Shown: positions 7,168 to 15,143 of the stretch, piece after piece
Position numbering within the stretch: the first letter of the stretch is position 1
Layout: every line of letters starts with the position of its first letter
NCBI GenBank assembly: GCA_002372815.1
Contig: DFIR01000031.1
Coordinates: 1-28,814 of the forward strand
DNA: 28,814 bases
Reading direction: 5' to 3'
Source of the DNA: Lachnospiraceae bacterium UBA3692
Lineage (GTDB): Bacteria; Bacillota; Clostridia; Lachnospirales; Lachnospiraceae
Made by a program: the position numbers and the translations under genes
Notes under the pieces: model-generated
Databases searched by the model: none
Seen by the model: only the letters and a program-made list of their open reading frames with translations
What the model was told of the DNA's origin: nothing

Positions 7168-9939
7168 ATGCGATATCTGCTTACCGGAGAGGAGATGAAA
7201 CGGTGCGACGACTACACGTCGCAGACCCTGGGGATCCCTTCTGTCGTCCTGATGGAGAGGGCCTCTCTCGCGGTCGCGGACGCCGCGTCGGCGAGACTGC
7301 GGGACGCGGGCATGGAACAGGCCGGGACGGTTCTGGTCCTGGCGGGCACAGGCAACAACGGCGCTGACGGACTCGCCGCGGGGCGGATTCTCGCGGAACG
7401 CGGGGCACAGGTGCAGTACATCACTTCAGGCGGCACAGCGAGGGAGGACAGCCTGTTCGCCCTGCAGCGCCGGATCCTGACTTCGCACGGCTCGGACATC
7501 TCTGTCTGGCCGGAGGACGGGCGGATCCCGTCCGCTTTTGAAGGGCAGACGCCGGACATCGTCATCGACGCCCTCTTCGGCACGGGCCTGGCGAGGGAAC
7601 TGCGCGGGACCGCCGCGGAGATGGTCCGCTATATGGAGGACCTCCGGAGAAAAGGCAGCTGGCTGATCGCCGTGGACATCCCCTCGGGCATCCGGTCGGA
7701 GGACGGCTCGGTGGCCGGCTGTGCCGTGCACTGCGATGAGACGGTGACCTTCGCTTTCTGCAAGAGAGGGCATTATCTGTATCCGGGCACTGATTACTGC
7801 GGACGGATCACCTGCGCGCAGATCGGGATCACGGACGCGTCCTTCCCGGCGCTCGGGGACAGCGGCAGGCCGCGCATGTTCACTTATGATACGGAGGACG
7901 CCGGTTCGCTCCTGCCTTCCAGGCTCTCCGACGGCAACAAAGGGACCTTCGGAAAGATCACGGTGGCGGGCGGCAGCAGAGGCATGTGCGGCGCGGTACT
8001 GCTGTGCGCGGAGAGCGCCATGCGCGCCGGTGCCGGCATGGTTCGGATCTTCACCCACGAGAGCAACCGGGTGATCGTCCAGACCAGGCTTCCCGAAGCG
8101 CTTCTCACGACCTATACGGACGAGGATGCGGCGCAGCAGCTCCGGAGCGCGCTCGCGTGGGCGGACTACGCCGTGCTCGGCCCCGGACTCGGCAGGGATG
8201 AGACGGCCCGGACGATCCTGGATACTTTTCTCGCTGTACTCTCGGAGGAGCAGGGAGAGACAGGCCGCAGCGCGCTTCGCGGCGCCGTGATGGACGCCGA
8301 CGCGCTCCGGCTGCTGGCGGAGCGGGAGGACTTCGCTTCCCTTCTCGCGGCGCGCAGACAGGCGCGGGAGCTGATCCTCACACCGCACATGGGAGAATTC
8401 GCCGCGCTGCGGCACAAGGAGATCCCTTTCTGCAAGGCACACACGGAAGAGGAGGCGAGAGCGCTCGCTTCCGCGGCGGGCTGCACCGTCATCTGCAAGG
8501 ATGCGCGCACCCTCACGGCGGACCGGACGGGCGGGCCGGTCTTCCTCAATACCAAGGGCAACAGCGGGATGGCTACGGCCGGCAGCGGCGACGTGCTCGC
8601 CGGGATCTGCGGCGCCTATCTCGCCCGCACACAGGAGGCCTTCCGGGCAGCCTGCGCGGCGGTGCTGGCCCATGCACAGGCCGGGGACCGGGCGGCACAG
8701 CGGCTCGGCAAGGACGGCATGATCGCCGGGGACATCACGGACGCCCTCAGGGAGCACGCCGAGCCGGAGTCGGCGGAGACCGCCTCCGCGCAGAAGATCC
8801 TGCTGCCCGGCGTCGATTCCTGCAGCCGGACCTGGGCGGAGATCGACCTGCGGGCCCTCCGCGCCAACCTGGACGCGATGAAGGCGCGCCTTAAGGACGG
8901 CACCGGGATCATCGCGGTCGTGAAGACGGACGGATACGGGCACGGCGCGGTCAGGATCGCGCGGATGCTGGAGGAAGTCCCCTATATCCGCGGCTACGCC
9001 GCCGCGGCGTTCGAGGAGGCGCTGGAGCTGCGCCGGGCGGGGATCCGCAAGCCGATCCTGCTGCTCGGGTATGTTTTTCCTTATTGTTACAGGCTGCTCG
9101 CGCGGTATGCCATCCGGCCGGCGGTCTTCCGGAGAGATATGCTGACCCAGCTCTCCGAGGCGGCGGCAGCGGAAGGCAGGGCCATCCGGATCCACATCGC
9201 GGTGGACACGGGCATGGGCAGGATCGGCATCACGCCGGACGCCCGGGGGCTGGCCTTCGTGCGCGAGGCCATGGAGACGCCGGGGATCGAGGTCGAAGGG
9301 ATCTTCAGCCACTTCGCCAGAGCGGACGAGACGGACCCGTCCCATGCGGACCTCCAGTCGGAGCGCTTCTCGGCATTCCTCAGGATGCTGGAGGAGGCGG
9401 GCCTTCACATACCGGTGCGCCACATCGCCAACAGCGCCGGGATCCTGGTGCGGCCGCAGGATCAGTACGATCTCACGCGCGCCGGCATCACGATGTACGG
9501 ACTCTGGCCCTCGGAGGATATGCGTGCGACGGAGTTCCCGCTGCGGCCCGTGCTGTCGTGGAGGACCCGCATCGTCTACATCAAGACGGTCCCTGCAGGG
9601 ACTGCCATCAGCTACGGCGGCACCTTCGTCACGGAGCGGGAGACGCGCGTCGCCACGCTGCCGGTCGGCTACGGGGACGGCTATCCCCGCCAGCTGTCGG
9701 GGAAGGCGTACGTGCTCATCGCGGGGCACAGGGCGCCCATCCTCGGCCGCGTCTGCATGGACCAGCTGATGGCGGACGTGACGGACATCCCGGAAGCCGC
9801 GGAAGGGTCCGCGGCCACGCTGATCGGCACGGACGGCGGGGAGAGCATCCGCTGCGAGGAGCTCGGCGAGCTGTCCGGGCGGTTCAATTATGAACTCGTA
9901 TGCTGCATCAGCAAGCGCGTGCCGCGCGTGTACATTTGA
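7168..9939 (+). CDS. NAD(P)HX epimerase – NAD(P)HX dehydratase – alanine racemase fusion
   Basis: A single 923-residue frame with three enzyme domains. Residues 1–225 are the NnrE epimerase (YjeF_N: TGEEMKRCDDYT, AGTGNNGADGL at 59–69, IDALFGTGL, VDIPSGI). Residues 250–530 are the ADP/ATP-dependent NnrD dehydratase (NKGTFGKITVAGGSRGMCGA, LGPGLG, LTPHMGEF, and ATAGSGDVLAG with the catalytic Asp475). NnrE–NnrD fusions are common and repair hydrated NAD(P)H. After a short linker (about 531–552), residues 553–923 are a complete Alr: the PLP lysine Lys586 in AVVKTDGYGHG, an HIANSAG motif, second catalytic Tyr816 in AISYGGTF, and YGDGYPR. Alr makes D-alanine for peptidoglycan. The ATG has GGAGG four bases upstream. 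No stop, frameshift or internal ribosome site was seen at the linker, so one polypeptide is expected; two adjacent genes is the usual arrangement elsewhere. Confidence 0.9.
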   Translation: MRYLLTGEEMKRCDDYTSQTLGIPSVVLMERASLAVADAASARLRDAGMEQAGTVLVLAGTGNNGADGLAAGRILAERGAQVQYITSGGTAREDSLFALQRRILTSHGSDISVWPEDGRIPSAFEGQTPDIVIDALFGTGLARELRGTAAEMVRYMEDLRRKGSWLIAVDIPSGIRSEDGSVAGCAVHCDETVTFAFCKRGHYLYPGTDYCGRITCAQIGITDASFPALGDSGRPRMFTYDTEDAGSLLPSRLSDGNKGTFGKITVAGGSRGMCGAVLLCAESAMRAGAGMVRIFTHESNRVIVQTRLPEALLTTYTDEDAAQQLRSALAWADYAVLGPGLGRDETARTILDTFLAVLSEEQGETGRSALRGAVMDADALRLLAEREDFASLLAARRQARELILTPHMGEFAALRHKEIPFCKAHTEEEARALASAAGCTVICKDARTLTADRTGGPVFLNTKGNSGMATAGSGDVLAGICGAYLARTQEAFRAACAAVLAHAQAGDRAAQRLGKDGMIAGDITDALREHAEPESAETASAQKILLPGVDSCSRTWAEIDLRALRANLDAMKARLKDGTGIIAVVKTDGYGHGAVRIARMLEEVPYIRGYAAAAFEEALELRRAGIRKPILLLGYVFPYCYRLLARYAIRPAVFRRDMLTQLSEAAAAEGRAIRIHIAVDTGMGRIGITPDARGLAFVREAMETPGIEVEGIFSHFARADETDPSHADLQSERFSAFLRMLEEAGLHIPVRHIANSAGILVRPQDQYDLTRAGITMYGLWPSEDMRATEFPLRPVLSWRTRIVYIKTVPAGTAISYGGTFVTERETRVATLPVGYGDGYPRQLSGKAYVLIAGHRAPILGRVCMDQLMADVTDIPEAAEGSAATLIGTDGGESIRCEELGELSGRFNYELVCCISKRVPRVYI

Positions 9940-9964
9940 CGCGGCGGCCGGCAGATGCTATAGT
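9936..9964 (+). promoter_or_regulatory. promoter of yebC
   Basis: TTGACG (9936–9941), 17-bp spacer, TATAGT (9959–9964). The -35 overlaps the stop codon of the Nnr–Alr gene. The predicted leader to the ATG at 10029 is about 58 bases. Confidence 0.65.
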
Positions 9965-10028
9965 GTAATCTGTATTTTTGCGACTATGAGAGGCGCAGAC
10001 CCATAGAAGATCAAGGAGGAGATCCACA

Positions 10029-10766
10029 ATGTCAGGCCATTCCAAATTCGCCAACATCAAGCATAAGAAAGAGAAGAACGACGCCGCGAAGGGCAAGATC
10101 TTCACGATCATCGGCCGCGAGATCGCCGTTGCCGTCAAGGAAGGTGGACCGGATCCCGCGAACAACTTCAAGCTCGCACAGGTGATCCAGAAGGCGCGCG
10201 CCAACAATATGCCCAACGACACCATCGAGCGCGGCATCAAGAAGGCGGCCGGCGACGTCGGCAACGTCAATTACCAGTACAACACCTATGAGGGCTACGG
10301 CCCGGCCGGCATGGCAATCATCGTGGACACCCTGACGGACAACCAGAACCGCACCGCCGCCAATGTGCGCGCAGCTTTCGCGAAGGGCAGCGGCAATATC
10401 GGCACCCAGGGATGCGTGTCCTTCATGTTCGACCGCAAGGGACAGATCATCGTGGACCGCGAGGAGTGCGACCTGAGCGCGGACGACCTGATGATGATCG
10501 TGCTCGACGCCGGCGCGGAGGATCTGAAGGAGGAAGAGGACAGCTTCGAGATCCTGACCGCGGAGGAGGACTTCGAGGCGGTCAACGAGGCACTGAAGGC
10601 GGAAGGCATCCCGACGGCCTCCGCGGAAGTCACCATGATCCCCCAGAACTACGTGAAGATCACGGACGAGAACCAGATCAAGCAGGCCAGAAGGATCCTC
10701 GACATCCTCGACGAGGACGACGACGTGCAGGCCGTGTACCACAACTGGGATGAGCCCGAAGACTGA
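10029..10766 (+). CDS. yebC: YebC/PmpR/TACO1-family protein
   Basis: The 245-residue product is the usual length and starts with the family signature MSGHSKFANIKHKKEKNDAAKGKIF. It continues with RGIKKAAGD, YEGYGPAGMAIIVDTLTDN and GGxGSGNIGTQGCVSFMFDRKG-like blocks, and ends with the conserved acidic segment around ILDEDDDVQAVYHNW. Family members were long annotated as DNA-binding regulators; work on YebC/TACO1 also supports a role in translation of proline-rich stretches. The ATG follows AAGGAGGAG with ideal spacing. It is first in a unit with a small acidic ORF and ftsK. No unusual residues were noticed. Confidence 0.92.
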   Translation: MSGHSKFANIKHKKEKNDAAKGKIFTIIGREIAVAVKEGGPDPANNFKLAQVIQKARANNMPNDTIERGIKKAAGDVGNVNYQYNTYEGYGPAGMAIIVDTLTDNQNRTAANVRAAFAKGSGNIGTQGCVSFMFDRKGQIIVDREECDLSADDLMMIVLDAGAEDLKEEEDSFEILTAEEDFEAVNEALKAEGIPTASAEVTMIPQNYVKITDENQIKQARRILDILDEDDDVQAVYHNWDEPED

Positions 10767-10923
10767 GGAGGGGCATCCTCTCGAGACGCCGCTTCCCGTG
10801 CCCGTGCGCAGGGCGCATACGGAGATGGATTTTGACCTCCCTGACAGTGAGATCTTCGGGGAGGAAGGCGGAGAGGATGATTTTGATTTGGAGATCGGCC
10901 CGGACGATGACTTCGACATCTGA
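10750..10923 (+). CDS. small acidic ORF between yebC and ftsK (hypothetical)
   Basis: A 57-codon frame starts at an ATG that overlaps the last 17 bases of yebC and ends 26 bases before ftsK. The N-terminal half is Pro-rich and neutral (HPLETPLPVPVRRAHTEM). The C-terminal half is strikingly acidic with Phe spaced at intervals (MDFDLPDSEIFGEEGG, then DDFDLEIGPDDDFDI). No family is recognised. There is no clear ribosome site in front of the ATG; translation could be coupled to yebC termination. An internal ATG at 10825 would give only 32 residues. The low-entropy acidic/aromatic pattern looks selected rather than random, but expression is unproven. It might also be untranslated spacer. Confidence 0.45.
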   Translation: MSPKTEEGHPLETPLPVPVRRAHTEMDFDLPDSEIFGEEGGEDDFDLEIGPDDDFDI

Positions 10924-10949
10924 AGGACCGGTGAAAGGATTAGGTGCTT

Positions 10950-13900
10950 ATGGCAGCGAAGCGCACAGGAGCTGCGTCCGGTAACAGAAAAACTGCAACC
11001 AGAAAGAGAAACACACAGAGCGCGGGCAGGAAGACTTCCTCCCGCGCTGCTCAGAATAGGGCGAAAACCGCGAAGAACCCCCGCACATTCTCGAAAGAGG
11101 AGGAACTGCGCGGGATCCAGCTCCGGAGGGATATCCGCCTGATCCTGCTGCTGTTCGGGATGGGCTTCCTGTTCATCGCGGAGCTCGGCATGGCGGGGCC
11201 GGTCGGAAGAGTCTTCTCGGACATCGCGTTCGGTCTCTTCGGACTGCCGGCCTATGTGCTGCCGTTCTTCCTGTTCTTCCTCGTTCTCTTCATCGTTTCG
11301 AACAAAGACAATGCGTCCGTCTGGTTCAAGACGGCGGCGTGCATTGTCCTCTTTTTGTGCGCCGGCATCATCTGCGAGCTGCAGAGCGGTCGCATGAAGG
11401 CCGAGGCCTTCTCCCTGCAGGAGGCGTACCTGCTGAGCATCCAGGAGCACAGCGGCGGAGGGATCCTCTCCGGCGGGATCACCTGGATGCTGTACCACGC
11501 CCTGAAGATGGGCGGCACGATCCTCGTGCTGACGGCCCTGATCATCATCTGCGTCATCATCCTGACCCAGCGCAGCTTCACGATGCTGCTGCGGGATCTC
11601 CGGGACAGCCGGAATGCGCAGGAGGGCCCCGGTATTCTGGAGAGAGGAAGGAACGCCCTCACGGAGCACAGGGACCGCGCGAGAGAGCGCAGGGAATACC
11701 GGCGTGAGCTCGAGGAGGAGGAGCGGGAGAGACGCAGAGAGGAGCGCCTGCAGAGGCGCAGGGAGATGGAAGCCGCCCGCGAGGAGGAGATCCTCGGGAT
11801 CCGGCGCGGCCCGGACCCGGTCGACCTCGACGACCTGACGATCGGCGCGCCCGCGGACGAGGCGGAGGACACCTACGACTACGGCGCACGCAGGCCCTCC
11901 GGGGACAGGAGCCCCTACGCCTATGACGCGGAGCCGGACGACGGCCCCGCCGACGACTGCGAGGAGCCCGGGTACACCGACGAGTACACGGCGTACGAAG
12001 TCGGCGAGGAGGATCCGTACGGCGGCTATCCCGGGGATGAGGAGACGAGCATCCACTCCTACCGGCTCGGGACCGACGAACTGCACGAGATCACGAGCAG
12101 CGCGCCCCGGGGCAGCGTTGACGGTCCTGTGCGGCGGGTGAGCATCACCGTGCAGCCTAAAGCGCCTTCGACCGGAAGAGTCATCAAGAAATTCGGCGCC
12201 GCGGGTGGTGTGCTCGGCGGCAGGGAATATACGGAAGAGACGGCTGCGCCGTCGATGTCCCCTGTGGAACTGCCTCCGGAGGAGGAGCTGCCGGAGTTCT
12301 TCCCGGAAGAGGAACTGCCGGAAGAGGAACTGGCCATGACGGAGCCGGAGGTCGAGGAGGAGATCCCCTTCGACGAAGAGGAGATGCCTGCCGCGCCTGC
12401 GGCGGCACCGGCCCACGCCGCTTCTCCGGCTGTTTCTACGGCTGCTGCTCCCGTCGCGGAGAAGACAGCAGCGGCCCCCGCGGGATCTGCCGCGGATGCC
12501 CGACCCAGGACGACGGGCGAGGACCTGAACGGCGTGCCGGTCTACCGCGACCGCGGGGAGAGCGGACCCGGGAAGACCGGGACCGTGCGGAAGGCGGCGC
12601 CTTCCAAGGGCAGGAAATATGTTTTCCCGTCCACGGACCTGCTTCCCAGGACGGAGGGAGGCCGCAGCGCCGAGACGGACCGCCAGCTTCGCGACACGGC
12701 CGCGGAGCTCAAGGAGACGCTCGCGACCTTCGGCATCGACGTGACGATCACCGACATCAGCCAGGGCCCCAGCGTGACGCGGTTCGAACTGCAGCCGGAG
12801 CAGGGCATCAAGGTCAAGAAGATCGTCTCGCTGGCTGACGACATCCAACTGCGTCTCGCGAAGGAATTCCTCCGCATCGAGGCGCCGATCCCCGGAAAGG
12901 CCGCGATCGGCATCGAGGTCTCCAACTCCGAGAAGACGATGGTGGGACTGCGCGAGATGCTGGAGAGCCGCGAGTTCCGCAGCTTCGACGGCAACCTGGC
13001 CTTCGCGGTCGGCAAGGACATCACGGGCAAGAACGTGATCGCGGACATCGCAAGGATGCCGCACGTCCTGATCGCCGGCGCCACGGGCAGCGGCAAGTCG
13101 GTCTGCATCAACACGATCATCATGAGCCTTCTTTATAAGTACACGCCGGATGAAGTGAAGATGATCATGATCGACCCGAAGGTCGTCGAACTGAGCGTCT
13201 ACAACGGCATCCCGCACCTGATGATCCCGGTGGTGACGGATCCGAGGAAGGCTTCCGCGGCGCTCAACTGGGCGGTGGCGGAGATGTCGAACCGCTACGA
13301 CAAGTTCGCGAAGCTCCAGGTCCGCAACCTGAAAGGCTACAACGCCGCGGTCCGGGAGATGATCCGGAGGGGCGAGGAGACCGAGTACACGATCATGCCG
13401 CGCCTCGTCGTCATCGTCGACGAGCTGGCGGACCTGATGATGGTGGCACGCCAGGACGTGGAGAAGGCGATCTGCCGCCTGGCACAGCTGGCCCGTGCAG
13501 CCGGCATCCACCTGATCATCGCGACGCAGCGTCCGTCCGTGGACGTCATCACCGGCCTGATCAAGGCGAACATGCCCAGCCGCATCGCTTTCGCGGTGAC
13601 GAGCCAGGTGGACTCCAGGACGATCCTCGACATCGTCGGCGCCGAGAAGCTCATGGGCAAGGGCGACATGCTCTATCACCCGCAGGACGCGCAGAAGCCG
13701 ATGCGCATCCAGGGCGCCTATGTGGATGAGGACGTGATCCCGGACGTCGTGAACTTCATCAAGGAGCACAACTCCCCCGACCACGACGCGGAGGAGATCT
13801 CGGAGGCCATCGACAGGATCGCGGAGCAGGGCATCGGCGCTGCAGGCGGCGGAGCCGACGTATCCGGCCAGAGTACCCACGACGAGTACTTCGTGCAGTG

Positions 13901-14099
13901 CGGCCGCTTCGTGACCGAGAAGAAGAACGCCACCATCGGCAGGCTCCAGAGACTCTGCAGCATCGGGTTCAACCGCGCCGCGAGGATCATGGACGAGCTG
14001 GCCGACGCAGGTGTCGTGAGCGCGGCGGACGGGACCAAGGGACGCCAGGTCCTGATGACCCAGGAGGAGTTCGAAAACTACATCCAGAACGAAATGTAG
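10950..14099 (+). CDS. ftsK: FtsK/SpoIIIE DNA translocase
   Basis: About 1049 residues, longer than the ~790 of B. subtilis SpoIIIE. A basic Ser/Thr-rich N terminus (1–45) leads into roughly four membrane segments between 62 and 207. A long Arg/Glu-rich then acidic linker follows (about 215–560), including a run of EELPEE-type repeats near 440–485. The motor has the alpha/beta domains, Walker A GATGSGKS near 709–716, DPKVVELSVYNGIPHL, Walker B VVIVDELADL near 819 and TQRPSVDVITGLIKANMPSRIAF. The last ~70 residues are the winged-helix gamma domain (DEYFVQCGRFVTEKKNATIGRLQRLCSIGFNRA) that reads chromosome orientation sequences. It pumps DNA across division or sporulation septa. ATG at 10950 is preferred (AAAGGA ten bases upstream); an in-frame GTG lies at 10944. 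The enlarged linker is the unusual part. Confidence 0.93.
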   Translation: MAAKRTGAASGNRKTATRKRNTQSAGRKTSSRAAQNRAKTAKNPRTFSKEEELRGIQLRRDIRLILLLFGMGFLFIAELGMAGPVGRVFSDIAFGLFGLPAYVLPFFLFFLVLFIVSNKDNASVWFKTAACIVLFLCAGIICELQSGRMKAEAFSLQEAYLLSIQEHSGGGILSGGITWMLYHALKMGGTILVLTALIIICVIILTQRSFTMLLRDLRDSRNAQEGPGILERGRNALTEHRDRARERREYRRELEEEERERRREERLQRRREMEAAREEEILGIRRGPDPVDLDDLTIGAPADEAEDTYDYGARRPSGDRSPYAYDAEPDDGPADDCEEPGYTDEYTAYEVGEEDPYGGYPGDEETSIHSYRLGTDELHEITSSAPRGSVDGPVRRVSITVQPKAPSTGRVIKKFGAAGGVLGGREYTEETAAPSMSPVELPPEEELPEFFPEEELPEEELAMTEPEVEEEIPFDEEEMPAAPAAAPAHAASPAVSTAAAPVAEKTAAAPAGSAADARPRTTGEDLNGVPVYRDRGESGPGKTGTVRKAAPSKGRKYVFPSTDLLPRTEGGRSAETDRQLRDTAAELKETLATFGIDVTITDISQGPSVTRFELQPEQGIKVKKIVSLADDIQLRLAKEFLRIEAPIPGKAAIGIEVSNSEKTMVGLREMLESREFRSFDGNLAFAVGKDITGKNVIADIARMPHVLIAGATGSGKSVCINTIIMSLLYKYTPDEVKMIMIDPKVVELSVYNGIPHLMIPVVTDPRKASAALNWAVAEMSNRYDKFAKLQVRNLKGYNAAVREMIRRGEETEYTIMPRLVVIVDELADLMMVARQDVEKAICRLAQLARAAGIHLIIATQRPSVDVITGLIKANMPSRIAFAVTSQVDSRTILDIVGAEKLMGKGDMLYHPQDAQKPMRIQGAYVDEDVIPDVVNFIKEHNSPDHDAEEISEAIDRIAEQGIGAAGGGADVSGQSTHDEYFVQCGRFVTEKKNATIGRLQRLCSIGFNRAARIMDELADAGVVSAADGTKGRQVLMTQEEFENYIQNEM

Positions 14100-14127
14100 C
14101 CCAGAATGACGAAAAAATAACAAAAAA

Positions 14128-14175
14128 AGCAGGACAAACCACCCTGCCGTGTTTACATCCGGCAGGTGTCCTGCT
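14128..14175. promoter_or_regulatory. nested inverted repeat overlapping the nfnA promoter
   Basis: AGCAGGACA (14128–14136) pairs with TGTCCTGCT (14167–14175). Inside it CCTGCCG (14143–14149) pairs with CGGCAGG (14160–14166) around a 10-base loop. An A-tract precedes the left arm. On the minus strand it would end in a T-tract and act as a terminator. On the plus strand the promoter elements sit in the loop and on the right arm, so an operator role is possible. Confidence 0.55.
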
Positions 14176-14180
14176 ATGAT
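14152..14180 (+). promoter_or_regulatory. promoter of nfnAB
   Basis: TTTACA (14152–14157), 17-bp spacer, TATGAT (14175–14180), giving a start near 14187 and a leader of about 55 bases to the ATG at 14242. The -35 lies in the loop of the inverted repeat. Confidence 0.65.
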
Positions 14181-14241
14181 AGGCACGAATCGTTTGCAAC
14201 TCTTTCGCAGATTTTCGAAAGAAAGACAGCAGGAGGACACT

Positions 14242-15117
14242 ATGTTCAAAATTCTTACCAAAGAGACGCTGGCCCCCAGCATCTTCAAGATGGATGTCGA
14301 GGCACCCAGGGTCGCGAAGCATGCTCTTCCCGGGCAGTTTCTGATCGTGCGCGTGGACGCGGACGGCGAGAGGATCCCGCTCACGATCTGTGATTATGAC
14401 AGCGAGGCCGGCACCGTGCAGATCGTATTCCAGGTCATCGGCGGCGACACGCACCGCATGTCCCAGCTGGAAGTCGGCGACTGCTTCCACGACGTCGTGG
14501 GACCGCTCGGCAGACCTTCCGACCTGACCGAGATGCCGATCGAGGAATTGAAGAAGATGCGGATCTGCTTCATCGCGGGCGGCGTCGGCACAGCCCCGGT
14601 CTACTGCCAGCTGAAGTGGCTGAAGAAGAACGGCGTGGAGGTGGACTGCATCCAGGGCGCCAGGACCAAAGAGATCATCATCCTCGAGGACGAGATGCGC
14701 TCGGTCTCCAACCTGCACATCTGCACGGACGACGGCTCCTACGGGATCGCCGGCAACGTCTGCGTGGCGCTGCAGCAGCTCTGGGATGAGGGACGCCGCT
14801 TCGACAGAGTCGTCGCGATCGGCCCGATGATCATGATGAAGTTCGTATGTCAGCTGACCGAGAAGCTCGGCGTGGAGACGATCGTCAGCATGAACCCGAT
14901 CATGGTGGACGGCACCGGCATGTGCGGCGCCTGCCGTCTCACAGTCGGCGGCGAAGTGAAGTTCGCCTGCGTCGACGGACCCGAATTTGACGGACACAAG
15001 GTCGACTTCGCCCAGGCAATGCAGAGAATGCGCCTTTACAAGACCGAAGAGGGGCGCCTGTATCTCCAGGCGAAGGAAGGCGCTACGCATCACGGCGGCT
15101 GCGGCCAGTGCGGCTGA
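14242..15117 (+). CDS. nfnA: NfnA-like FAD/NAD-binding subunit (PyrK/ferredoxin-NADP reductase family)
   Basis: The product has 291 residues. Residues 1–95 form the FAD-binding beta barrel (GQFLIVRVD, RIPLTICDYD, VVGPLG). Residues 105–225 form the NAD-binding domain, with IAGGVGTAPVYCQLKWLK at 111–128. The C-terminal [2Fe-2S] region has only three cysteines (Cys228, Cys231, Cys243) after DGTGM; in characterised NfnA the fourth ligand is an aspartate, which fits. Directly followed by an NfnB/GltD-like gene, it should form the NADH-dependent reduced-ferredoxin:NADP+ oxidoreductase, a cytoplasmic electron-bifurcating transhydrogenase. A sulfide dehydrogenase (SudB) label is the main alternative. 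The ATG at 14242 has AGGAGG five bases upstream. The tail ends HHGGCGQCG, an extra Cys pair. Confidence 0.8.
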   Translation: MFKILTKETLAPSIFKMDVEAPRVAKHALPGQFLIVRVDADGERIPLTICDYDSEAGTVQIVFQVIGGDTHRMSQLEVGDCFHDVVGPLGRPSDLTEMPIEELKKMRICFIAGGVGTAPVYCQLKWLKKNGVEVDCIQGARTKEIIILEDEMRSVSNLHICTDDGSYGIAGNVCVALQQLWDEGRRFDRVVAIGPMIMMKFVCQLTEKLGVETIVSMNPIMVDGTGMCGACRLTVGGEVKFACVDGPEFDGHKVDFAQAMQRMRLYKTEEGRLYLQAKEGATHHGGCGQCG

Positions 15118-15143
15118 CGCGAGGGCAGAAGGGAGTGAACACC

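Noticed and set aside
14149..14241. Extended start for NfnA upstream of 14242.
   Set aside because: The added codons overlap the promoter and inverted repeat; AGGAGG sits directly before the ATG at 14242.
10032..14384. Very long open frame (over 1400 codons) on the minus strand opposite yebC, ftsK and nfnA, and similar ones opposite the Nnr–Alr, nfnB–phoH and asnB genes.
   Set aside because: Typical shadow frames of GC-rich genes: low-complexity Arg/Leu/Val/Asp/His translations, no domains, and the plus strand carries clear families with ribosome sites.
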